Source: Burkholderiales bacterium
GTDB taxonomy: Bacteria; Pseudomonadota; Gammaproteobacteria; Burkholderiales; Usitatibacteraceae
Direction: 5' to 3'
Length of the DNA stretch: 11,415 bases
NCBI GenBank assembly: GCA_026786225.1
Contig: JAJAYN010000602.1
Location: forward strand, 1-11,415
Position numbers and translations under genes: made by a program. The notes under the pieces were generated by a model that saw only the letters and a list, made by a program, of their open reading frames with translations, was not told the origin of the DNA and made no database searches. This document shows, one piece after another, positions 6,059 through 11,415 of the stretch. Each line of letters opens with the position of its first letter. The stretch's first letter is position 1.

Positions 6059-6349
6059 TTAATCGGCTATGCGCACTCCTGCTGTCGCTGGCGCCCTGCA
6101 GCACGTTTGTCGTGCTGGTATCAGGCGTGCGCAGCGATCCGCTGCGGTTGCAAAAAACATCCGGAACAACAGGTGAAACTGATACGTGAAGCCTCCCTCG
6201 CGTCGACCCGCCGTTGCGGCGCTGCCGCGTTCAACGAAAAAGCCGTCCCTGTGCAGCTTGTCGAGCAAGACATCGGCTTCGGCGACGTCACTCGCGGCGA
6301 TGACGAGACCAGCGTCAAATTCCGGTGGCCCGCAGCACGCGTCTAGCAT
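6059..6349 (-). CDS. uncertain hypothetical ORF, possibly a gene fragment
   Basis: A 96-codon frame. Residues 11-60 (FDAGLVIAASDVAEADVLLD, then KLHRDGFFVERGSAATAGRR) use codons like a real gene and have an alternating strand-helix-strand feel, faintly like ferredoxin-fold sensor domains such as DarA/PII-like proteins. The last 30 residues (CCRAPATAGVRIAD end) look like read-through into non-coding sequence. The coding-like frame also extends upstream of the ATG (DRLAETTRV) to a stop at about 6377, with no start or ribosome site. I therefore suspect a fragment of a larger gene lost at both ends. The function is unknown. Confidence 0.35.
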   Translation of the reverse strand: MLDACCGPPEFDAGLVIAASDVAEADVLLDKLHRDGFFVERGSAATAGRREGGFTYQFHLLFRMFFATAADRCARLIPARQTCCRAPATAGVRIAD

Positions 6350-6650
6350 AACGCGCGTTGTCTCGGCGAGGCGATCTTAAACCTGCCCACGCTGGCTAAC
6401 CAACGTACGAAACGGCCGTGACGATCGCAATTGACAATGTCCATCGGCAGGCATAACTATATGGTTCGCCAAAAAATGTTGAGCATTTCACTTCGCAACC
6501 TGCTGACGCTTGTGCTTATTGGTAAGGCGCAGCCGCGTTTCGAGAAGTACGCATGACCGGTGGCTAGTCACTGCAACGCTGCTGTCGGGTGAAGCCGGTC
6601 CACGATGGATCGGGTGGCGGATTGTCAACGCATAGCAAACCAACCAACTC
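6350..6650. other. gene-poor interval without recognised features
   Basis: About 300 bases with no gene I can support. A 31-codon frame at 6461-6556 (MVRQKMLSISLRNLLTLVLI start) has a hydrophobic stretch but no ribosome site and no recognised family. No convincing promoter, terminator or repeat was seen. Confidence 0.5.
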
Positions 6651-6656
6651 AGGGAG
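6651..6656 (+). promoter_or_regulatory. Shine-Dalgarno site that points to ATG 6662
   Basis: AGGGAG, five bases before ATG 6662. This is the best ribosome site in the area and marks that ATG as the natural start of the secreted protein, although the frame from it closes after seven codons unless the A run at 6668-6674 is read with one extra base. Confidence 0.6.
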
Positions 6657-6661
6657 CAAAG

Positions 6662-7119
6662 ATGTCCAAAAAAATAATGGCGTAGGTGCGAAAAGATTTT
6701 TTGGTGTTTCAACCGTGGTCGCGGCGCTCATCGGTGTGGCGGGGATGGTGCAGTCGGGTGATAGTCAGGCGCAACCCAGCGCGCCTTACGGCTGTGCCTG
6801 CCTGCACAACAACAAGACTACTTCTGCAATCAACTACCGTTTCCGCTGGGGCGACCGTGACTGGAAAAAGGTGTCCCTGGCATCGGGCAGCTCGCAGTGG
6901 ATGTGCTGGTCATACAAGGATGCCCCCAAATCCCCCGAGCTCCTGTTCCAACTCGATGTGGATATGACGTCGACCGCAAAATGGGAAACCTTCACCATCA
7001 GTCGCGCGCAATCGAAAGCGCAGTCGTGTTCGGCGATACCAGCATCGGCGCACTACCACGTAGGCTATGTGGCGGGTTCGAACAAAAAGAAAATCCAGAT
7101 CTACGGCGGCAAGTCGTAA
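6662..7119 (+). CDS. secreted four-cysteine hypothetical protein, apparent frame break at the start
   Basis: The long open frame can begin only at GTG 6589, which has no ribosome site and would put a disordered polar lead (HDGSGGGLSTHSKPTNSGSK) before the signal sequence. ATG 6662 has a strong AGGGAG site but hits a stop after MSKKIMA. Adding one A to the A7 run (6668-6674) joins the two and gives MSKKNNGVGAKRFFGVSTVV, then AALIGVAGMVQSGDSQAQ, a textbook signal peptide, and a protein of about 152 residues. The mature part has four Cys (in YGCACLHNN, QWMCWSY, AQSCSAI) and Trp-rich strands (INYRFRWGDRDWKKVSL, KWETFTI), likely a small periplasmic or secreted beta-rich domain. I know no family. 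A strong hairpin follows the stop. Confidence 0.65.
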
Positions 7120-7129
7120 TCCAGTGACG

Positions 7130-7167
7130 AAGATAACCGGGTGCCTGGATGGGCACCCGGTTATCTT
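7130..7167 (+). terminator. strong hairpin after the secreted-protein gene
   Basis: A perfect 16-base-pair stem, AAGATAACCGGGTGCC against GGCACCCGGTTATCTT, with a six-base loop (TGGATG), beginning 11 bases after the stop codon. The 5' side starts with A's and the 3' side ends TTATCTT, so the stem itself supplies a short U-rich end. No longer T-run follows, so termination may be partial, or the hairpin may serve to protect the mRNA. Confidence 0.65.
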
Positions 7168-7211
7168 GAGGTGGGCCGGCCGCCAGCACAGCCGCACCGC
7201 CCATAAATTAT

Positions 7212-7364
7212 GGAACTTCTAAAAACCCCCTTTCGCCCTGAGCCTGTCGAAGGGTAGTGATTCAAGATAATGATTCCATTGAGTAAGGCGGTGGTTCGAC
7301 ATGCCTTTAATCCTGAGCTTGACGAAGGGTCACCACGAACGGATTCGGGGTTTCTAGAAGTTCC
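7212..7364. mobile_element. MITE-like element with 18-bp terminal inverted repeats
   Basis: The ends GGAACTTCTAAAAACCCC (7212-7229) and GGGGTTTCTAGAAGTTCC (7347-7364) are inverted repeats with one mismatch in 18. Inside are two direct copies of a 20-base motif, CCCTGAGCCTGTCGAAGGGT (7236-7255) and TCCTGAGCTTGACGAAGGGT (7311-7330), 17 of 20 identical. This CTGAGCxTGxCGAAGGG motif is familiar as a dispersed repeat in many proteobacterial genomes. The 153-base element has no ORF and would need a transposase from elsewhere. No clear target duplication is visible. It ends one base before the stop codon of the phaM-like gene. Confidence 0.7.
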
Positions 7365-7365
7365 C

Positions 7366-7799
7366 TTAGCGGGGCTTGCGCGTAGAGGATTTCTTCTTGG
7401 GTTTCGCCTCAAGCTGCTGTGAATCGACAGTCGCGGGCTGTTGCATCATGTTCCACGCCCACAAGGCGGGATTGATTGCCGCGCCGCTTTTCGCCAATGC
7501 CTCAAAGTTTGGCGCCGCATCACTTGCACCCGCCTGAACGCTCTTGCTGGCCTCGCCGAGCGAAGCAAGTGCTGCCTGCTGGTATTTCAGCGTCTGTAAC
7601 GATAACTCAACCATGCCTACCGTACCCTTCAACCAGGTCAACACCGTTTCGAGCTCGCTATTTTGCGTTCAATCTCTTTGGGATCCAGCATCGCGAACAT
7701 CGATGGCGCGGCCACGCCTGCGTTTGAGCCTGCGGGATTTAGCATCGACTGGAACAACGCAAAATAGTCGGGAATGGGCGAGTTGGCGGGATTGGTCAT
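7366..7799 (-). pseudogene. PhaM-like PHA granule protein, broken by a one-base frameshift
   Basis: From ATG 7799 the frame reads MTNPANSPIPDYFALFQSML (1-20), then SMFAMLDPKEIERKIA up to codon 48, and then stops at SSKRC. The natural continuation lies in another frame: ELETVLTWLKGTVGMVELSL, QTLKYQQAALASLG, NPALWAWNMMQQ and a Lys/Arg-rich tail (KPKKKSSTRKPR) to TAA 7366. Together this matches the PhaM family (DPKEIExxIxELxTVxxWL, a helix, Lys-rich C-terminus). These proteins sit on polyhydroxyalkanoate granules, bind PHA synthase and may bind DNA through the basic tail. The break is near 7656, where GCGAGCTC would need one more G. Repaired length is 144 residues. It begins 14 bases after the phaZ stop, in the same operon. 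It is either a true mutation or a base-calling error. Confidence 0.75.
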
Positions 7800-7813
7800 G
7801 GCAGTTATCCGGG

Positions 7814-9043
7814 TCAGTTGTGCTTGGCGATGAATTTCCGGACCTTTGGATAAACCATCTCACGATATTTGCGCCCGCTGAAGATTCCATAGTGTCCAAC
7901 CGCAGGCGCAGTGTAATGCTGGCGCTTCGCAGACGACAACCCGGTACAAAGTGTGTGAGCCGCTTGCGTCTGGCCGCTACCCGAAATATCGTCTAGTTCG
8001 CCCTCGATCGTGAAAAGCGCTGATTTCTTGATAGTGGCCGGTCTGACCAATTCACCTGCGACTTCTAGCGTGCCACGCGCCAGACTCTGGTCGTGAAACA
8101 CACGCACGATAGTGTCCAGATAATATTCGGCGGGAAGGTCCATCACCGCATTGTATTCGTCATAAAACTTGCGGTGCGCCTCGGCACTTTCACCGTCGCC
8201 GGCAACCAGCTGCTTGTAGTAGTCGATATGCGAATCCATGTGACGATCCGGATTCATGGCGATAAAGCCGGTGTGCTGCAGAAACCCCGGGTAAACGCGT
8301 CGCATGGCACCGGGGTATTTCACCGACACACGTTCAATCACATTCTGCTCAAACCATGAAATCGGTCGGCGCATGGCGAAGTCGTTGACCGACGTTGGAT
8401 TCTTGGTCGCGTCGATGGGACCGCCCATCATGGTCATGCTATTGGGAAGCGCTTCCCCGCGCGCAGCCATCAACGAGATCCCCGCCAGAACCGGCACCGT
8501 CGGCTGGCACACAGAAACCACGTGTACCTTGGTGTGATGTGCACCACGCATAAAGCGGATGAATTCCTGCACGTAAGCGACGTAGTCGTCAAAATGAAAC
8601 GGCCCCTCAGCGAGCGAAACTTCGCGCGCGTCCTTCCAGTCGGTAATGGTCACGTCGTGGTGCGGCAACATGGTGCGCACTGTATCGCGTAGCAGGGTGG
8701 AAAAATGTCCCGACAGCGGCGCAAAAATCAATACCTTCGGCTCGTTCAGCGTCGTACGTGCTTTCTTGAAATGCAGCAACTGGCAAAATGGTTTGTCCAG
8801 CAACACCTCTTCGACGACTTCAACCGTGCGGCCATTAACATCAATGTGTGGGATGTCAAAAGGAGGGCGCGCATAGGTCTTGCTGAGCCTGAGCATCAAC
8901 TCAAAGCTGGCAGCCATCTTGTTGGCTTGTGGGGCATAGGAAACTGGCGAAAAGGGGTTGCCAAACGCAACGGCGTTGGCCTGCGCCCACCAGCGCCATG
9001 GCTCCATGACGGCGCGTTGCATATCGTGCACTTGGTACAACAT
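7814..9043 (-). CDS. phaZ: intracellular polyhydroxyalkanoate depolymerase
   Basis: A 409-residue alpha/beta-hydrolase of the PhaZa1 type that breaks down stored poly-3-hydroxybutyrate in the cytoplasm. Family features: a leader with MEPWRWWAQANAV (13-25), FELMLRLSKTYARPPFDI (47-64), KVLIFAPLSGHFSTLLRDTV (103-122), the nucleophile segment HVVSVCQPTVPVLAG (174-188), ELDDISGSGQT (349-359) and PAVGHYGIFSGRKYRE (380-395). In Cupriavidus necator PhaZa1 the triad is Cys183-Asp355-His388, from the literature as I recall it. Here the equivalents are C179, D351 and H384, all offset by four, so the protein should be active. GGAG seven bases before ATG 9043 fixes the start. It heads an operon with the phaM-like gene and is divergent from the iminopeptidase gene. 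Confidence 0.95.
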   Translation of the reverse strand: MLYQVHDMQRAVMEPWRWWAQANAVAFGNPFSPVSYAPQANKMAASFELMLRLSKTYARPPFDIPHIDVNGRTVEVVEEVLLDKPFCQLLHFKKARTTLNEPKVLIFAPLSGHFSTLLRDTVRTMLPHHDVTITDWKDAREVSLAEGPFHFDDYVAYVQEFIRFMRGAHHTKVHVVSVCQPTVPVLAGISLMAARGEALPNSMTMMGGPIDATKNPTSVNDFAMRRPISWFEQNVIERVSVKYPGAMRRVYPGFLQHTGFIAMNPDRHMDSHIDYYKQLVAGDGESAEAHRKFYDEYNAVMDLPAEYYLDTIVRVFHDQSLARGTLEVAGELVRPATIKKSALFTIEGELDDISGSGQTQAAHTLCTGLSSAKRQHYTAPAVGHYGIFSGRKYREMVYPKVRKFIAKHN

Positions 9044-9260
9044 ATTTACTCTCCGAGGGCGTCTTGAGCCGAGGTGTCCATGTTGGCAGCAGCGTCTCTG
9101 CGCTGGCTGTCATTGCGCTGTCATCATTCTACTGCACTGCAACATATACGAGCGTAGGCGCTAACACAAGACATGATAAGTAACGAACTCTGATACCATC
9201 GTAGACAGAACGGCATAAATATAAACGCTTTATTTTCAACAGCTTAACAATTGATCTCGC

Positions 9261-10271
9261 ATGAATACTATGGCACCACGTCATTCTGAAACCCCAAGTA
9301 ACACCGCCTTTTACCCCGCCATCGAGCCGTATCAGGCAGGCACACTGTCGCTCGATGGCATTCACACGATGTACTTTGAGCAGTCTGGCAACCCGGCCGG
9401 CATGCCGGTGGTTTTCCTGCACGGTGGGCCGGGCTCCGGCGCGTCGCCGGCGCACAGACAATTTTTTGACCCCGACTTCTATCGCATTGTCATTTTTGAT
9501 CAACGTGGTGCCGGGCGCTCGACGCCGCACGGTGAGTTGCGTGACAACAGCACGCCCCAACTCGTCGATGACATGGAAACCTTGCGCACGCATCTCGGTA
9601 TTGATCGGTGGATGGTTTTTGGTGGTTCCTGGGGCTCCACACTCGCGCTGGCCTATGCCGAACATCATCCGCAACGCACCACGGCACTCATCCTGCGCGG
9701 TATTTTCCTTTGCCGCCAATCGGAGATCGACTGGTTCCTGTCGGGGCTAAAGCACATCTTCCCGGAAGCATGGCGCAAATTCGTCGGACATTTGGCCGGC
9801 AACAGCCACGCGCGCGTAGCCGACGATGAGGCAGGGGCAATTCTGAAGGCCTTTCACGCACTGCTAACCAACCCCGATCCCGCGGTTCATATGCCCGCAG
9901 CACGGATCTGGAGCATGTACGAAGGTTCATGTTCGACGCTGCTACCCAATGAAACACTTGTCGCCAACTTCGGTTCCGACCGGATGGCGTTGGGATTGTC
10001 GCGTATCGAGGCACACTATTTTGTAAACGACATTTTTCTACCCCGGAATTTCCTGCTCGACAATATCGGGAAAATTCGTCACATCCCCACCACCATCGTA
10101 CAGGGTCGCTATGACATGGTCTGCCCGATCATTTCAGCCGATGATCTGGCCCGGGCTTTCCCTGAAGCCGACTATCACATCATTGATGACGCCGGGCACT
10201 CCGCGTTTGAACCCGGCGTTCGCGCAAAGCTGATCGAGACAATGGAAAAATTGAAGGCGCGGTTTCGCTAG
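9261..10271 (+). CDS. pip: proline iminopeptidase (alpha/beta hydrolase, S33)
   Basis: A 336-residue enzyme that removes N-terminal proline from peptides in the cytoplasm. It has all family signatures: oxyanion HGGPGSG (54-60), FDQRGAGRSTPHG (79-91), NSTPQLVDDMETLR (96-109), nucleophile elbow GGSWGSTLALAYAEHHP (121-137) with Ser123, WSMYEG (217-222) whose Glu221 lies where the enzyme binds the free N-terminus, IVQGRYDMVCP (279-289) with Asp285, and DDAGHSAFEPG (309-319) with His313. Length is normal for the monomeric S33 group (about 310-340). ATG 9261 lacks a clear ribosome site; ATG 9270 in the same frame is a possible alternative. The next gene follows after 36 bases and may be cotranscribed. 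Confidence 0.95.
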   Translation: MNTMAPRHSETPSNTAFYPAIEPYQAGTLSLDGIHTMYFEQSGNPAGMPVVFLHGGPGSGASPAHRQFFDPDFYRIVIFDQRGAGRSTPHGELRDNSTPQLVDDMETLRTHLGIDRWMVFGGSWGSTLALAYAEHHPQRTTALILRGIFLCRQSEIDWFLSGLKHIFPEAWRKFVGHLAGNSHARVADDEAGAILKAFHALLTNPDPAVHMPAARIWSMYEGSCSTLLPNETLVANFGSDRMALGLSRIEAHYFVNDIFLPRNFLLDNIGKIRHIPTTIVQGRYDMVCPIISADDLARAFPEADYHIIDDAGHSAFEPGVRAKLIETMEKLKARFR

Positions 10272-10307
10272 AGTAACGGTACCCATGTCCTACCAGGAAT
10301 CAAGCCT

Positions 10308-10772
10308 ATGAAGAAGTTCCTCAAAGCCGTTCGGCTCGATAATTCCGACGCAGAGCTCTATCGGCAGGGCGGTGCATGCGACGAAGACGAGTGGGTCACC
10401 TCGGGTGGATTTGCGGTGTGCAATCTGGCCGCAGGCTATCGCTGTGAGCCTCGCTGTTACTGCGACGCGTCGTTTCTCTCGCTGACACGACGCGCACGCT
10501 GCACGATTGCCGAAGTCATTGAAGTCGATGAGACCGACCTGGAACTCTTCAAAGACCAGATGGCACAGCATCTACTGTTCGACTGGAAGGCGCCTGATTT
10601 CGAGACCGCGCGTGGCGTAGCCGAAGAGGAAATCAACTATACGGCCGAACTCGCCGCCGCCTTCCCTGCAGAAGTTTGGATTACGGTCACACGCTCGGAG
10701 GCTGCCGACGGCAGCTTCGATGAGAAATATAACCAGTACCAGCGCCTGATGGTGGGCGCGCACAAACTATAG
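10308..10772 (+). CDS. hypothetical protein, DUF6505-like
   Basis: A 154-residue soluble acidic protein with no signal or membrane segment. It starts MKKFLKAVRLDNSDAELYRQ, then EDEWVTSGGFAV (26-37), CYCDASFLSLTRRARCTIAE (50-69), an acidic middle, and KAPDFETARGVAEEEINYTA (94-113). The opening 'KFLxAxRxDxSD', the 'EWxxSGxFA' block and the 'ApxxxxArxxAEEEI' helix resemble the DUF6505 family as I remember it, so the family call is tentative. It has five Cys (C24, C38, C46, C50, C52), four of them within 15 residues, which might bind a metal; that is inference. AGGAA eight bases before ATG 10308 supports the start. It lies 36 bases behind the iminopeptidase gene in the same direction. Confidence 0.75.
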   Translation: MKKFLKAVRLDNSDAELYRQGGACDEDEWVTSGGFAVCNLAAGYRCEPRCYCDASFLSLTRRARCTIAEVIEVDETDLELFKDQMAQHLLFDWKAPDFETARGVAEEEINYTAELAAAFPAEVWITVTRSEAADGSFDEKYNQYQRLMVGAHKL

Positions 10773-10808
10773 GTCTGTACGCGCGTTTGAATGACCCGAT
10801 GAGGCTGA

Positions 10809-10829
10809 CGCGACCACAATCAGGTCGCG
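10809..10829. terminator. short hairpin between convergent genes, weak
   Basis: CGCGACC and GGTCGCG form a seven-pair stem with a seven-base loop that contains the stop codon of the FKBP gene. There is no T-run on either side, so it may be a weak or Rho-assisted end, or chance. Confidence 0.25.
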
Positions 10830-11167
10830 AGCAAATCCACTTCAAACAATAACGTCGCGTTCGGCGGAATAACGCCACCCGCACCGCGCGCGCCGTACCC
10901 CAACTCTGGTGGAATGACCAGTCGACGCGTGCCGCCGATCTTCATGCCGGCAACGCCCTCGTCCCAACCGCGGATCACTTGCCCGCCACCGAGCGAAAAC
11001 TGGAACGGTTGGTCACGGTCTTTGCTCGAATAGAATTTCGCGCCGGCGACGCCGTTGTTGTATAGCCAGCCGGTGTAATGTACCGAAACGAAATTGCCGC
11101 GCTGCGCTTCTGCGCCGGCACCTGCAACGGTATCCTCATACTGCAAGCCGCTTGGTGTGGTATTCAT
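10820..11167 (-). CDS. FKBP-type peptidyl-prolyl cis-trans isomerase
   Basis: A 115-residue single-domain FKBP without a signal peptide, so cytosolic. It assists protein folding by rotating Xaa-Pro bonds. The family order is complete: SGLQYEDTVAG (6-16), VSVHYTGWLYNNG (27-39), KFYSSKDRDQPFQFSLGGG (44-62), QVIRGWDEGVAGMKIGGTRR (63-82), LVIPPELGYGARGAGGVIPP (83-102) and NATLLFEVDLL (103-113). The active-site Tyr31, Phe45, Trp68, Tyr91 and Phe108 equivalents are present. The Asp that normally follows the Phe in KFDSS (Asp37 in human FKBP12) is Tyr46 here. ATG 11167 was chosen over a long upstream extension with no ribosome site, since AAAGG lies six bases before it. About 250 bases to the window edge hold no gene that I can support. 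Confidence 0.93.
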   Translation of the reverse strand: MNTTPSGLQYEDTVAGAGAEAQRGNFVSVHYTGWLYNNGVAGAKFYSSKDRDQPFQFSLGGGQVIRGWDEGVAGMKIGGTRRLVIPPELGYGARGAGGVIPPNATLLFEVDLLAT

Positions 11168-11415
11168 AAACTGCCTTTCGGGTTGTGTAAATGTGGAAAT
11201 TTCTCGGCGGCTTAGTGCTTGATCGCATCCAGGCCGGTAGAAACTGACGAGGTGATTTGGGTGCTGGGCCAGCCACAAACTGCAGCGATGGAACGCTATG
11301 GTGGGGATTTGCATCAGCGCCCTGTGCCCAAAGCGCCCGTCATGCCAGCCCGGACTCTTTGCGGACAAGCTCTTAGCCTGAGTCCGGTGCCATTTTAACC
11401 GGCGGCTGGAACAAC

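Noticed and set aside
6461..6556. Plus-strand 31-codon frame with a hydrophobic stretch (LSISLRNLLTLVLIG), like a chemoreceptor N-terminus
   Set aside because: No ribosome site, too short, and the similarity is only general hydrophobicity.
9132..9141. CTGCACTGCA upstream of phaZ as a PhaR operator
   Set aside because: PhaR sites are TGC-rich, but this lacks the full CTGC-spacer-GCAG layout I know; one short match is not enough.
11168..11368. 67-codon N-terminal extension of the FKBP gene
   Set aside because: It starts with TTG without a ribosome site, has no signal peptide or known domain, while ATG 11167 has a good site and fits the family start.

Overview
The window looks like an ordinary chromosomal stretch of a moderately GC-rich betaproteobacterium, probably Burkholderiales-like. 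The evidence is an intracellular PHB depolymerase (PhaZ) followed by a PhaM-type granule protein, a UPF0149 protein, Hsp33, a glycine-zipper-2TM relative and a bacterial FKBP. No phage, plasmid, CRISPR, tRNA or rRNA was found. I did not find a convincing new multi-gene system. What stands out is gene decay or single-base frame breaks, dispersed small repeats, and several family members with lost key residues.

Layout, left to right. 1-217 (-): start of a PAS-domain protein that runs off the window. 434-589 (+): 51-residue DUF3096 membrane protein. 620-934 (+): putative exported hypothetical protein. 1011-1685 (-): UPF0149 protein. 1952-2632 (+): secreted Tyr/Gly-rich protein. 2666-2721: first copy of a 56-bp inverted-repeat element. 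2733-3638 (-): Hsp33 lacking two of four zinc cysteines, with a 20-bp perfect palindrome just upstream. 3851-4068 (-): LysR-family pseudogene with most of its middle deleted. 4215-4334 (+): 39-residue ORF, possibly a relic. 4444-4750 (+): monohaem cytochrome c with a frameshift. 4761-5264 (-): GNAT acetyltransferase. 5328-5621 (+): GIY-YIG nuclease-like protein. 5642-5697: second copy of the 56-bp element. 5751-6017 (-): small secreted four-Cys protein. 6059-6349 (-): uncertain ORF. 6662-7119 (+): secreted four-Cys protein whose natural start needs a one-base frame correction. 7130-7167: strong hairpin. 7212-7364: MITE-like element. 7366-7799 (-): PhaM-like protein with a one-base frame break. 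7814-9043 (-): PhaZ. 9261-10271 (+): proline iminopeptidase. 10308-10772 (+): hypothetical DUF6505-like protein. 10820-11167 (-): FKBP-type isomerase with an altered active-site position.

Functional links are limited. phaZ and the phaM-like gene form a two-gene PHA-granule operon. The iminopeptidase and the following hypothetical gene may be cotranscribed. Most other genes are single units in convergent or divergent pairs, and both convergent pairs with longer spacers carry the same 56-bp element. At least three otherwise well-conserved genes are broken by one or two bases (near 4640, 6670 and 7656), two of them at simple-sequence runs. Either the assembly has indel errors or the locus is decaying; raw reads would decide.
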